Source: Halictus rubicundus (Eukaryota; Arthropoda; Insecta; Hymenoptera; Halictidae). Taken from it: a stretch of DNA of 64,000 nucleotides. The stretch spans positions 186,001 to 250,000 of the forward strand of contig NW_027488868.1 of NCBI RefSeq assembly GCF_050948215.1, in the 5' to 3' direction. This document shows positions 1-13,415 of the stretch, one piece after another. The number at the start of each line of letters is the position of its first letter. The stretch's first letter is position 1. The translations under genes and the position numbers were made by a program. Under the pieces are notes generated by a model. It saw only the letters and a program-made list of their open reading frames with translations. It was not told where the DNA came from and did not search any database.

Positions 1-1242
1 TCCTATCCTCTTCTTTATCCTATGCTCTATCCTATCCAATACCGTATCGTTTCCTCTATCCTATCCTATCCTCTATAATATCGTATCCTCTATCCTATCC
101 TATACTCTATCCTATCCTATCCTATCCTCTATCCTATAATATCCTCTATCCTATACTATCCTCTATCCTATCCTATCCTCTATCCTATCCAATCACCTAT
201 CCGATCCTCTATCCTATCCTTTCCTCTATCCTATGCTATCCTCAATCCTATCCTATCCTCTATCCTATCCTATCCTCTATCCTATACTATCCTCTATCCT
301 ATCCTATCCTCTATCCTATCCTATCCTCTATCCTATCCTATCCTCTATCCAATCCTATCCTCTATCCTATCCTATCCTCTATCCTATACTATCCTCTATC
401 CTATCCTATCCTCTATCCTATCCAATCACCTATCCGATCCTCTATCCTATCCTTTCCTCTATCCTATCCTATCCTCAATCCTATCCTATCCTCTATCCTA
501 TCCTATCCTCTATCCTATCCAATCCCCTATCCTATCCTCTATCCTATCCTATCCTCTATCCTATCCTATCATCTATCCTATCCACTATCGTATCCTATCC
601 TCTAACCTATCCAATCCTATATCCTATCCTCTATCCTATCCTATCCTCTATCCTATCCTTTCCTCTATCCTATCCAATCCCCTATCCTATCCTCTACCCG
701 ATCCTATCCTCTATCCTATCCTATCCTCTATAATATCGTATCCTCTATCCTATCATATCCTATACTCTATCCTATCCAATCCCCTATCCTATCCTCCATC
801 CTATCCTATCCTCTATCGTATGCTATCCTCTATCCTATCCAATCCCGTATGCTATCCAATCCCCTATCCTATCCTCTATCCTATCCTATTCTTTATCCTA
901 TGCTCTATCCTATCCAATACCCTATCGTTTCCTCTATCCTGTCCTATCCTCTATAATATCGTATCCTCTATCCTATCTTATACTCTATCCTATCCTATCC
1001 TATCCTCTATCCTATAATATCCTCTATCCTATACTATCCTCTATCCTATCCTATCCTCTATCCTATCCAATCACCTATCCGATCCTCTATCCTATCCTTT
1101 CCTCTATCCTATCCTATCCTCAATCCTATCCTATCCTCTATCCTATCCAATCCCCTATCCTATCCTCTATCCTATCCTATCCTCTATCGTATCCTATCCT
1201 CTATCCTCTATCCTATCCTATCCTGTATCCTATCCTATCCTC
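1..1242 (+). repeat. Variant-rich satellite block
   Basis: Mixed 12-, 17- and 22-bp units with many CCAATCC, CCGATCC and TATCGTATCC variants. Bases 1 to about 230 match 7522 to about 7751 (offset 7521). Both contain the rare marker TTCTTTATCCTATGC followed by CCAATACCG. A related marker recurs near 889, 16810, 17850 and 42568. The stop-free frame at 233-733 is repeat read-through, not a gene. Confidence 0.85.
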
Positions 1243-4200
1243 TATCATATCCTATCCTCTATGCTATCCTATCCTCCATCCTATACTATCCTCTATCCTA
1301 TCCTATCCTCTATCCTATCCTATCCTCTATCCTATCCTATCCTCTATCCTATCCTATCCTCTATCCTATCCTATCCTCTATCCTATCTTATACTCTATCC
1401 TATCCTATCCTCTATCCTATACTATCCTGAATCCTATCCTATCCTCTATCCTATCCTATCATCTATCCTATCCAATCACCTATCCGATCCTCTATCCTAT
1501 CCTATCCTCTATCCTATCCTATCCTCAATCCTATCCTATCCTCTATCCTATCCTATCCTCTATCCTATCCAATCCCCTATCCGATCCTCTATCCTATCAT
1601 ATCCTCTATCCTATCCTATCCTCTATCCTATCCTATCCAATCCTCTATCCTATCCTATCCTCTATCCTATCTTATCCTCTATCCTATCCTATCCTCTATA
1701 ATATCCTATCCTCTATCCTATCCTATCCTCAATCCTATCCTATCCTCTATCCTATTCTATCCTCTATCCTATCCTATCCTCTATCCTATCCTCTATCCTA
1801 TCCTCTATCCTATCCTATCCTCTATCCTATCCTATCCTCTATCCTATCCTATCGTCTAACCTATCCTATCCTCTATCGTCACCTGTCCTCTATCCTATAC
1901 AATCCCCTATCCTATCCTCTATCCGATCCTATCCTCTATCGTATCCTATACTCTATCCTATCCAATCCCCTATCCTATCCTCTATGCTATCCTATTCACT
2001 ATCCTATACTATCCTCTATCCTATCCTATCCTCTATCCTATCCTATCCTCTATCCTATCCTATCCTCTATCCTATCCTATCCTCTATAATATCCTATCCT
2101 CTATCGTATCCTATCCTCTATCCTATCCTATCCTCTATCCTATCCTATCCTCTATCCTATCCTATCCTCTATCCTATCCTATCCTCTATCCTATCCTATC
2201 CTCTATCCTATCCTATCATCTATCCTATCCTATCCTCTATAATATCCTATCCTCTATCGTATTCTATCCTCTATCCTATCCTATCCTCTATCCTATCCGA
2301 TCCTCTATCCTATCATATCCTCTATCCTATCCTATCCTCTATCCTATCCTATCCTCTATCCTATCCTATCCTCTATCCTATCCTATCCTCTATCCTATCC
2401 TATCCTCTATCCTATCCGATCCTCTATCCTATCATATCCTCTATCCTATCCTATCCTCTATCCTATCCTATCCTCTATCCTATCCTATCCTCTATCCTAT
2501 CCTATCCTCTATCCTATCCTATCCTCTATAATATCCTATCCTCTATCCTATCCTATCCTCTATCCTATCCTATCCTCTATCCTATCCTATCCTCTATCCT
2601 ATCCTATCCTCTATCCTATCCTATCCTCTATCCTATCCTATCCTCTATCCTATCCTATCCTCTATCCTATCCTATCCTCTATCCTATCCTATCCTCTATC
2701 CTATCCTATCCTCTATAATATCCTATCCTCTATCGTATTCTATCCTCTATCCTATCCTATCCTCTATCCTATCCTATCCTCTATCCTATCCTATCCTCTA
2801 TCCTATCCTATCCTCTATCCTATCCTATCCTCTATCCTATCCTATCCTCTATCCTATAATATCCTCTATCCTATCCTATCCTCTATCCTATCCTATCCTC
2901 TATCCTATCCTATCCTCTATCCTATCCTATCCTCTATCCTATCCTATCCTCTATCCTATTCGATCCTCTATCCTATCATATCCTCTATCCTATCCTATCC
3001 TCTATCCTATCCTATCCTCTATCCTATCCTATCCTCTATCCTATCCTATCCTCTATCCTATCCTATCCTCTATAATATCCTATCCTCTATCCTATCCTAT
3101 CCTCTATCCTATCCTATCCTCTATCCTATCCTATCCTCTATCCTATTCTATCCTCTATCCTATCCTATCCTATCCTCTATCCTATCCGATCCTCTATCCT
3201 ATCATATCCTCTACCCTATCCTATCCTCTATCCTATCCTATCCTCTATGCTATCCTATCCTCTATCCTATACTATCCTCTATCCTATCCTATCCTCTATC
3301 CTATCCAATCACCTATCCGATCCTCTATCCTATCCTTTCCTCTATCCTATACTATCCTCAATCCTATCCTATCCTCTATCCTATCCTATCCTCTATCCTA
3401 TCCTATCCTGTATCCTATCCTATCCTCTATAATATCCTATACTCTATCGTATTCTATCCTCTATCCTATCCTATCCTCTATCCTATCCGATCCTCTATCC
3501 TATCATATCCTCTATCCTATCCTATCCTCTATCCTATCCTATCCTCTATCCTATCCTCTATCGTATCCTATCCTCTATCCTCTATCCTATCCTATCCTGT
3601 ATCCTATCCTATCCTCTATCATATCCTATCCTCTATGCTATCCTATCCTCTATCCTATACTATCCTCTATCCTATCCTATCCTCTATCCTATCATATCCT
3701 CTATCCTATCCTATCCTCTATCCTATCATATCCTCTATCCTATCTTATACTCTATCCTATCCTATCCTCTATCCTATACTATCCTGAATCCTATCCTATC
3801 CTCTATCCTATCCTATCCTCTATCCTATCCAATCACCTATCCGATCCTCTATCCTATCCTTTCCTCTATCCTATACTATCCTCAATCCTATCCTATCCTC
3901 TATCCTATCCTATCCTCTATCCTATCCAATCCCCTATCCGATCCTCTATCCTATCATATCCTCTATCCTATCCTATCCTCTATCCTATCCTATCCATTCC
4001 TCTATCCTATCCTATCCTCTATCCTATCTTATCCTCTATAATATCCTATCCTCTATAATATCCTATCCTCTATCCTATCCTATCCTCAATCCTATCCTAT
4101 CCTCTATCCTATTCTATCCTCTATCCTATCCTATCCTCTATCCTATCCTCTATCCTATCCTCTATCCTATCCTCTATCCTATCCTATCCTCTATCCTATC

Positions 4201-6324
4201 CTATCCTCTATCCTATCCTATCCTCTATCCTATCCTATCGTCTAACCTATCCTATCCTCTATCGTCTCCTGTCCTCTATCCTATACAATCCCCTATCCTA
4301 TCCTCTATCCGATCCTATCCTCTATCGTATCCTATACTCTATCCTATCCAATCCCCTATCCTATCCTCTATGCTATCCTATTCACTATCCTATACTATCC
4401 TCTATCCTATCCTATCCTCTATCCTATCCTATCCTCTATCCTATCCTATCCTCTATCCTATCCTATCCTCTATCCTATCATATCCTCTATCCTATCCTAT
4501 CCTCTATCCTATCCTATCCTCTATCCTATCCTCTATCGTATCCTATCCTCTATCCTCTATCCTATCCTATCCTGTATCCTATCCTATCCTCTATCATATC
4601 CTATCCTCTATGCTATCCTATCCTCTATCCTATACTATCCTCTATCCTATCCTATCCTCTATCCTATCATATCCTCTATCCTATCCTATCCTCTATCCTA
4701 TCCTATCCTCTATCCTATCTTATACTCTATTCTATCCTATCCTCTATCCTATACTATCCTGAATCCTATCCTATCCTCTATCCTATCCTATCCTCTATCC
4801 TATCCAATCACCTATCCGATCCTCTATCCTATCCTTTCCTCTATCCTATACTATCCTCAATCCTATCCTATCCTCTATCCTATCCTATCCTCTATCCTAT
4901 CCAATCCCCTATCCGATCCTCTATCCTATCATATCCTCTATCCTATCCTATCCTCTATCCTATCCTATCCATTCCTCTATCCTATCCTATCCTCTATCCT
5001 ATCTTATCCTCTATAATATCCTATCCTCTATAATATCCTATCCTCTATCCTATCCTATCCTCAATCCTATCCTATCCTCTATCCTATTCTATCCTCTATC
5101 CTATCCTATCCTCTATCCTATCCTCTATCCTATCCTCTATCCTATCCTCTATCCTATCCTATCCTCTATCCTATCCTATCCTCTATCCTATCCTATCCTC
5201 TATCCTATCCTATCTTCTATCCTATCCTATCCTCTATCCTATCGTATCCTCTATCCTATCCTAACCTCTATCCTATCATATCCTCTATCCTATCCTATCC
5301 TCTATCCTATCCTATCCTCTATCCTATCCTATCCTCTATCCTATCCTATCCTCTATCCTATCCTATCCTCTATAATATCCTATACTCTATCGTATTCTAT
5401 CCTCTATCCTATCCTATCCTCTATCCTATCCGATCCTCTATCCTATCATATCCTCTATCCTATCCTATCCTCTATCCTATCCTATCGTCTATCCTATCCT
5501 CTATCGTATCCTATCCTCTATCCTCTATCCTATCCTATCCTGTATCCTATCCTATCCTCTATCATATCCTATCCTCTATGCTATCCTATCCTCTATCCTA
5601 TACTATCCTCTATCCTATCCTATCCTCTATCCTATCATATCCTCTATCCTATCCTATCCTCTATCCTATCCTATCCTCTATCCTATCTTATACTCTATCC
5701 TATCCTATCCTCTATCCTATACTATCCTGAATCCTATCCTATCCTCTATCCTATCCTATCCTCTATCCTATCCAATCACCTATCCGATCCTCTATCCTAT
5801 CCTTTCCTCTATCCTATACTATCCTCAATCCTATCCTATCCTCTATCCTATCCTATCCTCTATCCTATCCAATCCCCTATCCGATCCTCTATCCTATCAT
5901 ATCCTCTATCCTATCCTATCCTCTATCCTATCCTATCCATTCCTCTATCCTATCCTATCCTCTATCCTATCTTATCCTCTATAATATCCTATCCTCTATA
6001 ATATCCTATCCTCTATCCTATACTATCCTCAATCCTATCCTATCCTCTATCCTATTCTATCCTCTATCCTATCCTATCCTCTATCCTATCCTCTATCCTA
6101 TCCTCTATCCTATCCTCTATCCTATCCTCTATCCTATCCTATCCTCTATCCTATCCTATCCTCTATCCTATCCTATCCTCTATCCTATCCTATCGTCTAA
6201 CCTATCCTATCCTCTATCGTCTCCTGTCCTCTATCCTATACAATCCCCTATCCTATCCTCTATCCGATCCTATCCTCTATCGTATCCTATACTCTATCCT
6301 ATCCAATCCCCTATCCTATCCTCT
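1243..6324 (+). repeat. Repeated ~0.97-kb cassettes among 17-mers
   Basis: A cassette opening with ATCATATCCTATCC then CTATGCTATCC starts at 1243, 3618, 4593 and 5561. In the last three copies a run of 12-mers lies exactly 517 bp downstream (4135, 5110, 6078). The copies at 1243, 3618 and 5561 continue through GTCTAACC and CCTGTCCTC to the marker CTATGCTATCCTATTCAC (ATG at 1984, 4370 and 6325). The copy at 4593 instead passes into ordinary 17-mers near 5.2 kb. About 2.08-3.2 kb is nearly homogeneous 17-mer with occasional TATAATATCC variants. Confidence 0.8.
3165..3420 (+). repeat. Variant cassette, copy 1 (ACCCTATCC...ATGCTATCC)
   Basis: The ordered markers are CCGATCC, CATATCC, CTACCCTATCC, CTATGCTATCC, CTATACTATCC, CCAATCACC, CCTTTCC and CCTCAATCC. 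The same ordered set recurs near 9.35, 12.25 and 13.16 kb. Copies 2-4 also end with CCAATCCCC, CCGATCC and CCATCC, which copy 1 lacks at its right end. Confidence 0.75.
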
Positions 6325-7663
6325 ATGCTATCCTATTCACTATCCTATACTATCCTCTATCCTATCCTATCCTCTATCCTATCCTATCCTCTATCCTATC
6401 CTATCCTCTATCCTATCCTATCCTCTATCCTATCCTATCCTCTATCCTATCCTATCCTCTATCCTATCCTATCCTCTATCCTATCCTATCCTCTATCCTA
6501 TCCTATCCTCTATAATATCCTATCCTCTATCGTATCCTATCCTCTATCCTATCCTATCCTCTATCCTATACAATCCACTATCCTATCCTCTATCCTATCC
6601 TCTATCCTATCCTATCCTCTATCCTATACTATCCTCTATCCTATCCTATCCTCTATCCTATGCAATCCACTATCCTATCCTCTATCCTATCCTCTATCCT
6701 ATCCTATCCTCTATCTTATCCTATCCTCTATCCTATCCTATCCTCTATCCTATCCTATCCTCTATCCTATCCTATCCTCTATCCTATCCTATCCTATCCT
6801 CTATCCTATCCTATCCTCTATCCTATACTATCCTCTATCCTATCCCATCCTCTATCCTATCCAATCACCTATCCGATCCTCTATCCTATCCTTTCCTCTA
6901 TCCTATCCTATCCTATCCTCTATCCTATCCTATCCTCTATGCTATACTATCCTCTATCCTATCCTATCCTCTATCCTATCCTATCCTCTATCCTATCCTA
7001 TCCTCTATCCTATCCTATCCTCTATCCTATACTATCCTCTATCCTATCCTATCCTCTATCCTATCCAATCACCTATCCGATCCTCTATCCTATCCTTTCC
7101 TCTATCCTATCCTATCCTCAATCCTATCCTATCCTCTATCCTATCCTATCCTCTATCCTATCCAATCCCCTATCCTATCCTCTCTCCTATCCTATCCTCT
7201 ATCCTATCCTATCATCTATCCTATCCACTATCCTATCCTATCCTCTAACCTATCCAATCCTATATCCTATCCTCTATCCTATCCTATCCTCTATCCTATC
7301 CTTTCCTCTATCCTATCCAATCCCCTATCCTATCCTCTATCCGATCCTATCCTCTATCCTATCCTATCCTCTATAATATCGTATCCTCTATCCTATCCTA
7401 TCCTATACTCTATCCTATCCAATCCCCTATCCTATCCTCCATCCTATCCTATCCTCTATCGTATCCTATACTCTATCCTATCCAATCCCGTATGCTATCC
7501 AATCGCCTATCCTATCCTCTATCCTATCCTCTTCTTTATCCTATGCTCTATCCTATCCAATACCGTATCGTTTCCTCTATCCTATCCTATCCTCTATAAT
7601 ATCGTATCCTCTATCCTATCCTATACTCTATCCTATCCTATCCTATCCTCTATCCTATAATAT
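6325..7663 (+). repeat. Mixed 12/17/22-mer satellite block
   Basis: The block begins with 17-mers after the CTATTCAC marker and becomes variant-rich from about 6.58 kb. From about 7.1 to 7.66 kb it parallels 0.45-1.0 kb, sharing CCACTATCG-like, CTAACC, CCAATCCTATATCC, TATAATATCG and TTCTTTATCC markers in the same order. No non-satellite sequence is visible. Confidence 0.8.
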
Positions 7664-8141
7664 CCTCTATCCTATACTATCCTCTATCCTATCCTATCCT
7701 CTATCCTATCCAATCACCTATCCGATCCTCTATCCTATCCAATCCTATATCCTATCCTATCCGCTATCCTATCCCATCCTCTAACCTATCCTATCCTCTA
7801 TCCTATCCTATCCTCTATCCTATCCTATCCTCTATCCTATCCGATCCTCTATCCTATTCTTTCCTCTATCCTATCCTATCCTCTATCCTATACTATCCTC
7901 TATCCTATCCTATCCTCTATCCTATCCAATCACCTATCCGATCCTCTATCCTATCCAATCCTATATCCTATCCTATCCGCTATCCTATCCCATCCTCTAA
8001 CCTATCCTATCCTCTATCCTATCCTATCCTCTATCCTATCCTATCCTCTATCCTATCCGATCCTCTATCCTATTCTTTCCTCTATCCTATCCTATCCTCT
8101 ATCCTATACTATCCTCTATCCTATCCTATCCTCTATCCTAT
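7664..8141 (+). repeat. 216-bp tandem duplication
   Basis: The segment carrying CCAATCACC, CCGATCC, CCAATCCTATATCC, CCGCTATCC, CCCATCC, CTAACC and TATTCTTTCC occurs twice in a row. CCAATCACC lies at 7710 and 7926, and CCGCTATCC at 7761 and 7977, both 216 bp apart. 216 is not a multiple of 17 because the copy includes 12-bp and 22-bp units. Confidence 0.85.
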
Positions 8142-9780
8142 CCTATCATCTATCCTATCCTTTTCTCTATCCTATCCAATCCCCTATCCTATCCTCTATC
8201 CGATCCTATCCACTATCCTATCCTATCCTCTATAATATCGTATCCTCTATCCTATCCTATCCTATAGTCTATCCTATCCATCCCCTATCTTATCCTCCAT
8301 CCTATCCTATCCTCTATCGTATCCTATCCTCTATCCTATCCAATCCCGTATGCTATCCAATCCCCTATCCTATCCTCTATCCTATCCTATCCTCTATCCT
8401 ATACTATCCTCTATCCTATCCTATCCTCTATACTATCCAATCACCTATCCGATCCTCTATCCTATCCTTTCCTCTATCCTATCCTATCCTCAATCCTATC
8501 CTATCCTCTATCCTATCCTATCCTCTATCCTATCCAATCCCCTATCCTATCCTCTATCCTATCCTATCCTCTATCGTATCCTATCCTCTATCCTATCCAA
8601 TCCTATATCCTATCCTATCCGCTATCCTATCCCATCCTCTATCCTATCCTATCCTCTATCCTATCCTATCCTCTATAATATCGTATCCTCTATCCTATCC
8701 TATCCTCAATCCTATCCTATCCTCTATCCTATCCTATCCTCTATCCTATCCTATCCTCTATCCTATCCTATCCTCTATCCTATCGTATCCTCTATCCTAT
8801 CCTATCCTCTATCCTATCCTATCCTCTATCCTATCCTATCCTCTATCCTATCCTATCCTCTATCCTATACTATCCTCTATCCTATCCTATCCGCTATCCT
8901 ATCCTATCCTCTATCCTATCCTTTCCTCTATCCTATACTATCCTCAATCCTATCCTATCCTCTATCCTATCCTATCCTCTATCCTATTCTATACTCTATC
9001 CAACCTAACCTCTATCCTATCCTATCCTCTATCCTATCGTATCCTCTATCCTATCCTATCCTCTATCCTCTATCCTATCCTATCCTCTATCCTATCCTAT
9101 CCTCTATCCTATCCTATCCTCTATCCTATCCTATCCTCTATCCTATCCTATCCTCTTTCCTATCCTATCATCTATCCTATTCTATCCTCTATCCTATCCT
9201 ATCCTCTATACTATCCTATCCTCTATCCTATCCTATCCTCTATAATATCCTATCCTCTATCCTATCCAATCACCTATCCTATCCTCTATCCTATCCTATC
9301 CTCTATCCTATCCTATCCTCTATCCTATCCTATCCTATCCTCTATCCTATCCGATCCTCTATCCTATCATATCCTCTACCCTATCCTATCCTCTATCCTA
9401 TCCTATCCTATATGCTATCCTATCCTCTATCCTATACTATCCTCTATCCTATCCTATCCTCTATCCTATCCAATCACCTATCCGATCCTCTATCCTATCC
9501 TCTCCTATCCTCTATCCTATCCTATCCTCTATCCTATCCAATCCCCTATCCGATCCTCCATCCTATCATATCCTCTATCCTATCCTATCCTCTATCCTAT
9601 CCTATCCTCTATCCTATCCTATCCTCTATCCTATCCTATCCTCTATCCTATCCTATCCTCTATCCTATCCTATCCTCTATCCTATCCTATCCTCTCTCCT
9701 ATCCTATCCTCTATCCTATCCTATCCTCTATCCTATCCTATCCTCTATCCTATCCTATCCTCTATCCTATCCTATCCTCT
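8142..9780 (+). repeat. Mixed satellite block with a segment copied at 41.9 kb
   Basis: Variant-rich units. About 8862-9222 carries CCGCTATCC (G at 8893), CCTTTCC, CCTCAATCC and the unusual CCAACCTAACC (AA at 9002). It recurs at about 41864-42224 with a constant offset of 33002. Variant cassette copy 2 occupies about 9340-9575, with ATGCTATCC at 9412. The long open frame at 8350-9978 is repeat read-through. Confidence 0.8.
9340..9575 (+). repeat. Variant cassette, copy 2
   Basis: Same marker order as the cassette near 3.2 kb: CTACCCTATCC, ATGCTATCC, CTATACTATCC, CCAATCACC, CCGATCC, then CCAATCCCC, CCGATCC and CCATCC. It differs by TATATGC instead of CTATGC and by a shortened middle around 9490-9510. 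Confidence 0.7.
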
Positions 9781-12239
9781 ATAATATCCTATCCTCTATC
9801 GTATTCTATCCTCTATCCTATCCTATCCTCTATCCTATCCGATCCTCTATCCTATCATATCCTCTATCCTATCCTATCTTTTATCCTATCCTATCCTCTA
9901 TCCTATCCTATCCTCTATAATATCCTATCCTCTATCGTATTCTATCCTCTATCCTGTCCTATCCTCTATCCTATCTGATCCTCTATCCTATCATATCCTC
10001 TATCCTATCCAATCCTCTATCCTATCCTATCCTCTATCCTATCCTATCCTCTATCCTATCCTATCCTCTATCCTATCCTATCCTCTATCCTATCCTATCC
10101 TCTATCCTATCCTATCCTCTATCCTATCCTATCCTCTATCCTATCCTATCCTCTATCCTATCCTATCCTCTATAATATCCTATCCTCTATCGTATTCTAT
10201 CCTCTATCCTATCCTATCCTCTATCCTATCCGATAATCTATCCTATCATATCCTCTATCCTATCCTATCCTCTATCCTATCCTATAATCTATCCTATCCT
10301 ATCCTCTATCCTATCCTATCCTCTATAATATCCTATCCTCTATCGTATTCTATCCTCTATCCTATCCAATCCCCTATCCGATCCTCCATCCTATCATATC
10401 CTCTATCCTATCCTATCCTCTATCCTATCCTATCCTCTATTCTATCCTATCCTCTATCCTATCCTATCCTCTATCCTATCCTATCCTCCATCCTATCCTA
10501 TCCTCTATCCTATCCTATCCTCTATCCTATCCTATCCTCTATCCTATCCTATCCTCTATCCTATCCTATCCTCTATCCTATCCTATCCTCTATCCTATCC
10601 TACCCTGTATCCTATCCTATCCTCTATCCTATCCTATCCTCTATCCTATCCTATCCTCTATCCTATCCTATCCTCTATCCTATCCTATCCTCTATCCTAT
10701 CCTATCCTCTATCCTATCCTATCCTCTATCCTATCCTATCCTCTATAATATCCTATCCTCTATCGTATTCTATCCTCTATCCTATCCTATCCTCTATCCT
10801 ATCCGATCCTCTATCCTATCATATCCTCTATCCTATCCTATCCTCTATCCTATCCTATCCTCTATCCTATCCTATCCTCTATCCTATCCTATCCTCTATA
10901 ATATCCTATCCTCTATCGTATTCTATCCTCTATCCTATCCTATCCTCTATCCTATCCGATCCTCTATCCTATCATATCCTCTATCCTATCGTATCCTCTA
11001 TCCTATCCTATCCTCTATCCTATCCTATCCTCTATCCTATCCTATCCTCTATCCTATCCTATCCTCTATCCTATCCTATCCTCTATCCTATCCTATCCTC
11101 TATCCTATCCTATCCTCTATCCTATCCTATCCTCTATCCTATCCTATCCTCTATCCTATCCTATCGTCTATAATATCCTATCCTCTATCGTATTCTACCC
11201 TCTATCCTATCCTATCCTCTATCCTATCCGATCCTCTATCCTATCATATCCTCTATCCTATCCTATCCTCTATCCTATCCTATCCTCTATCCTATCCTAT
11301 CCTCTATCCTATCCTATCCTCTATCCTATCCTATCCTCTATCCTATCCTATCCTCTATCCTATCCTATCCTCTATAATATCCTATCCTCTATCGTATTCT
11401 ATCCTCTATCCTATCCTATCCTCTATCCTATCCTATCCTCTATCCTATCCTATCCTCTATCCTATCCTATCCTCTATCCTATCCTATCCTCTATCCTATC
11501 CTATCCTCTATCCTATCCTATCCTCTATCCTATCCTATCCTCTATCCTATCCTATCCTCTATCCTATCCTATCCTCTATAATATCCTATCCTCTATCGTA
11601 TTCTATCCTCTATCCTATCCTATCCTCTATCCTATCCGATCCTCTATCGTATCATATCCTCTATCCTATCTTATCCTCTATCCTATCCTATCCTCTATCC
11701 TATCCTATCCTCTATCCTATCCTATCCTCTATCCTATCCTATCCTCTATCCTATCCTATCCTCTATCCTATCCTATCCTCTATCCTATCCGATCCTCTAT
11801 CCTATCATATCCTCTATCCTATCCTTTCCTCTATCCTATCCTATACTCTATCCTATCCTATCCTCTATCCTATCCTATCCTCTATCCTATCCTATCCTCT
11901 ATCCTATCCTATCCTCTATCCTATCCTATCCTCTATCCTATCCTATCCTCTATCCTATCCTATCCTCTATAATATCCTATCCTCTATCGTATTCTATCCT
12001 CTATCCTATCCTATCCTCTATCCTATCCGATCCTCTATCGTATCATATCCTCCATCCTATCTTATCCTCTATCCTATCCTATCCTCTATCCTATCCTATC
12101 CTCTATCCTATCCTATCCTCTATCCTATCCTATCCTCTATCCTATCCTATCCTCTATCCTATCCTATCCTCTATCCTATCCTATCCTCTATCCTATCCTA
12201 TCCTCTATCCTATCCTATCCTCTATCCTATCCTATCCTA

Positions 12240-12510
12240 TCCTCTATCCTATCCGATCCTCTATCCTATCATATCCTCTACCCTATCCTATCCTCTATCC
12301 TATTCTATCCTCTATGCTATCCTATCCTCTATCCTATACTATCCTCTATCCTATCCTATCCTCTATCCTATCCAATCACCTATCCGATCCTCTATCCTAT
12401 CCTTTCCTCTATCCTATACTATCCTCAATCCTATCCTATCCTCTATCCTATCCTATCCTCTATCCTATCCAATCCCCTATCCGATCCTCCATCCTATCCT
12501 ATCCTCTATC
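12240..12510 (+). repeat. Variant cassette, copy 3
   Basis: CTACCCTATCC, CCTATTC, CTATGCTATCC (ATG at 12314), CTATACTATCC, CCAATCACC, CCTTTCC, CCTCAATCC, CCAATCCCC, CCGATCC and CCATCC occur in order. Copy 4 lies 913 bp downstream (ATG at 13227) and is nearly identical. Confidence 0.8.
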
Positions 12511-13149
12511 CTATCCTATCCTCTATCCTATCCTATCCTCTATCCTATCCTATCCTCTATCCTATCCTATCCTCTATAATATCCTATCCTCTATCGTATT
12601 CTATCCTCTATCCTATCCTATCCTCTATCCTATCCGATCCTCAATCGTATCATATCCTCTATCCTATCCTATCCTCTATCCTATCCTATCCTCTATCCTA
12701 TCCGATCCTCTATCCTATCATATCCTCTATCCTATCCTTTCCTCTATCCTATCCTATACTCTATCCTATCCTATCCTCTATCCTATCCTATCCTCTATCC
12801 TATCCTATCCTCTATCCTATCCTATCCTCTATCCTATCCTATCCTCTATCCTATCCTATCCTCTATCCTATCCTATCCTCTATAATATCCTATCCTCTAT
12901 CGTATTCTATCCTCTATCCTATCCTATCCTCTATCCTATCCGATCCTCTATCGTATCATATCCTCTATCCTATCTTATCCTCTATCCTATCCTATCCTCT
13001 ATCCTATCCTATCCTCTATCCTATCCTATCCTCTATCCTATCCTATCCTCTATCCTATCCTATCCTCTATCCTATCCTATCCTCTATCCTATCCTATCCT
13101 CTATCCTATCCTATCCTCTATCCTATCCTATCCTCTATCCTATCCTATC

Positions 13150-13415
13150 CTATCCTCTATCCTATCCGATCCTCTATCCTATCATATCCTCTACCCTATC
13201 CTATCCTCTATCCTATTCTATCCTCTATGCTATCCTATCCTCTATCCTATACTATCCTCTATCCTATCCTATCCTCTATCCTATCCAATCACCTATCCGA
13301 TCCTCTATCCTATCCTTTCCTCTATCCTATACTATCCTCAATCCTATCCTATCCTCTATCCTATCCTATCCTCTATCCTATCCAATCCCCTATCCGATCC
13401 TCCATCCTATCATAT
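13150..13415 (+). repeat. Variant cassette, copy 4
   Basis: Same ordered markers as copy 3 with a 913-bp offset. It stands immediately left of the 1020-bp duplication. The visible difference is CATATCC in place of CCTATCC after the final CCATCC. Confidence 0.8.
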
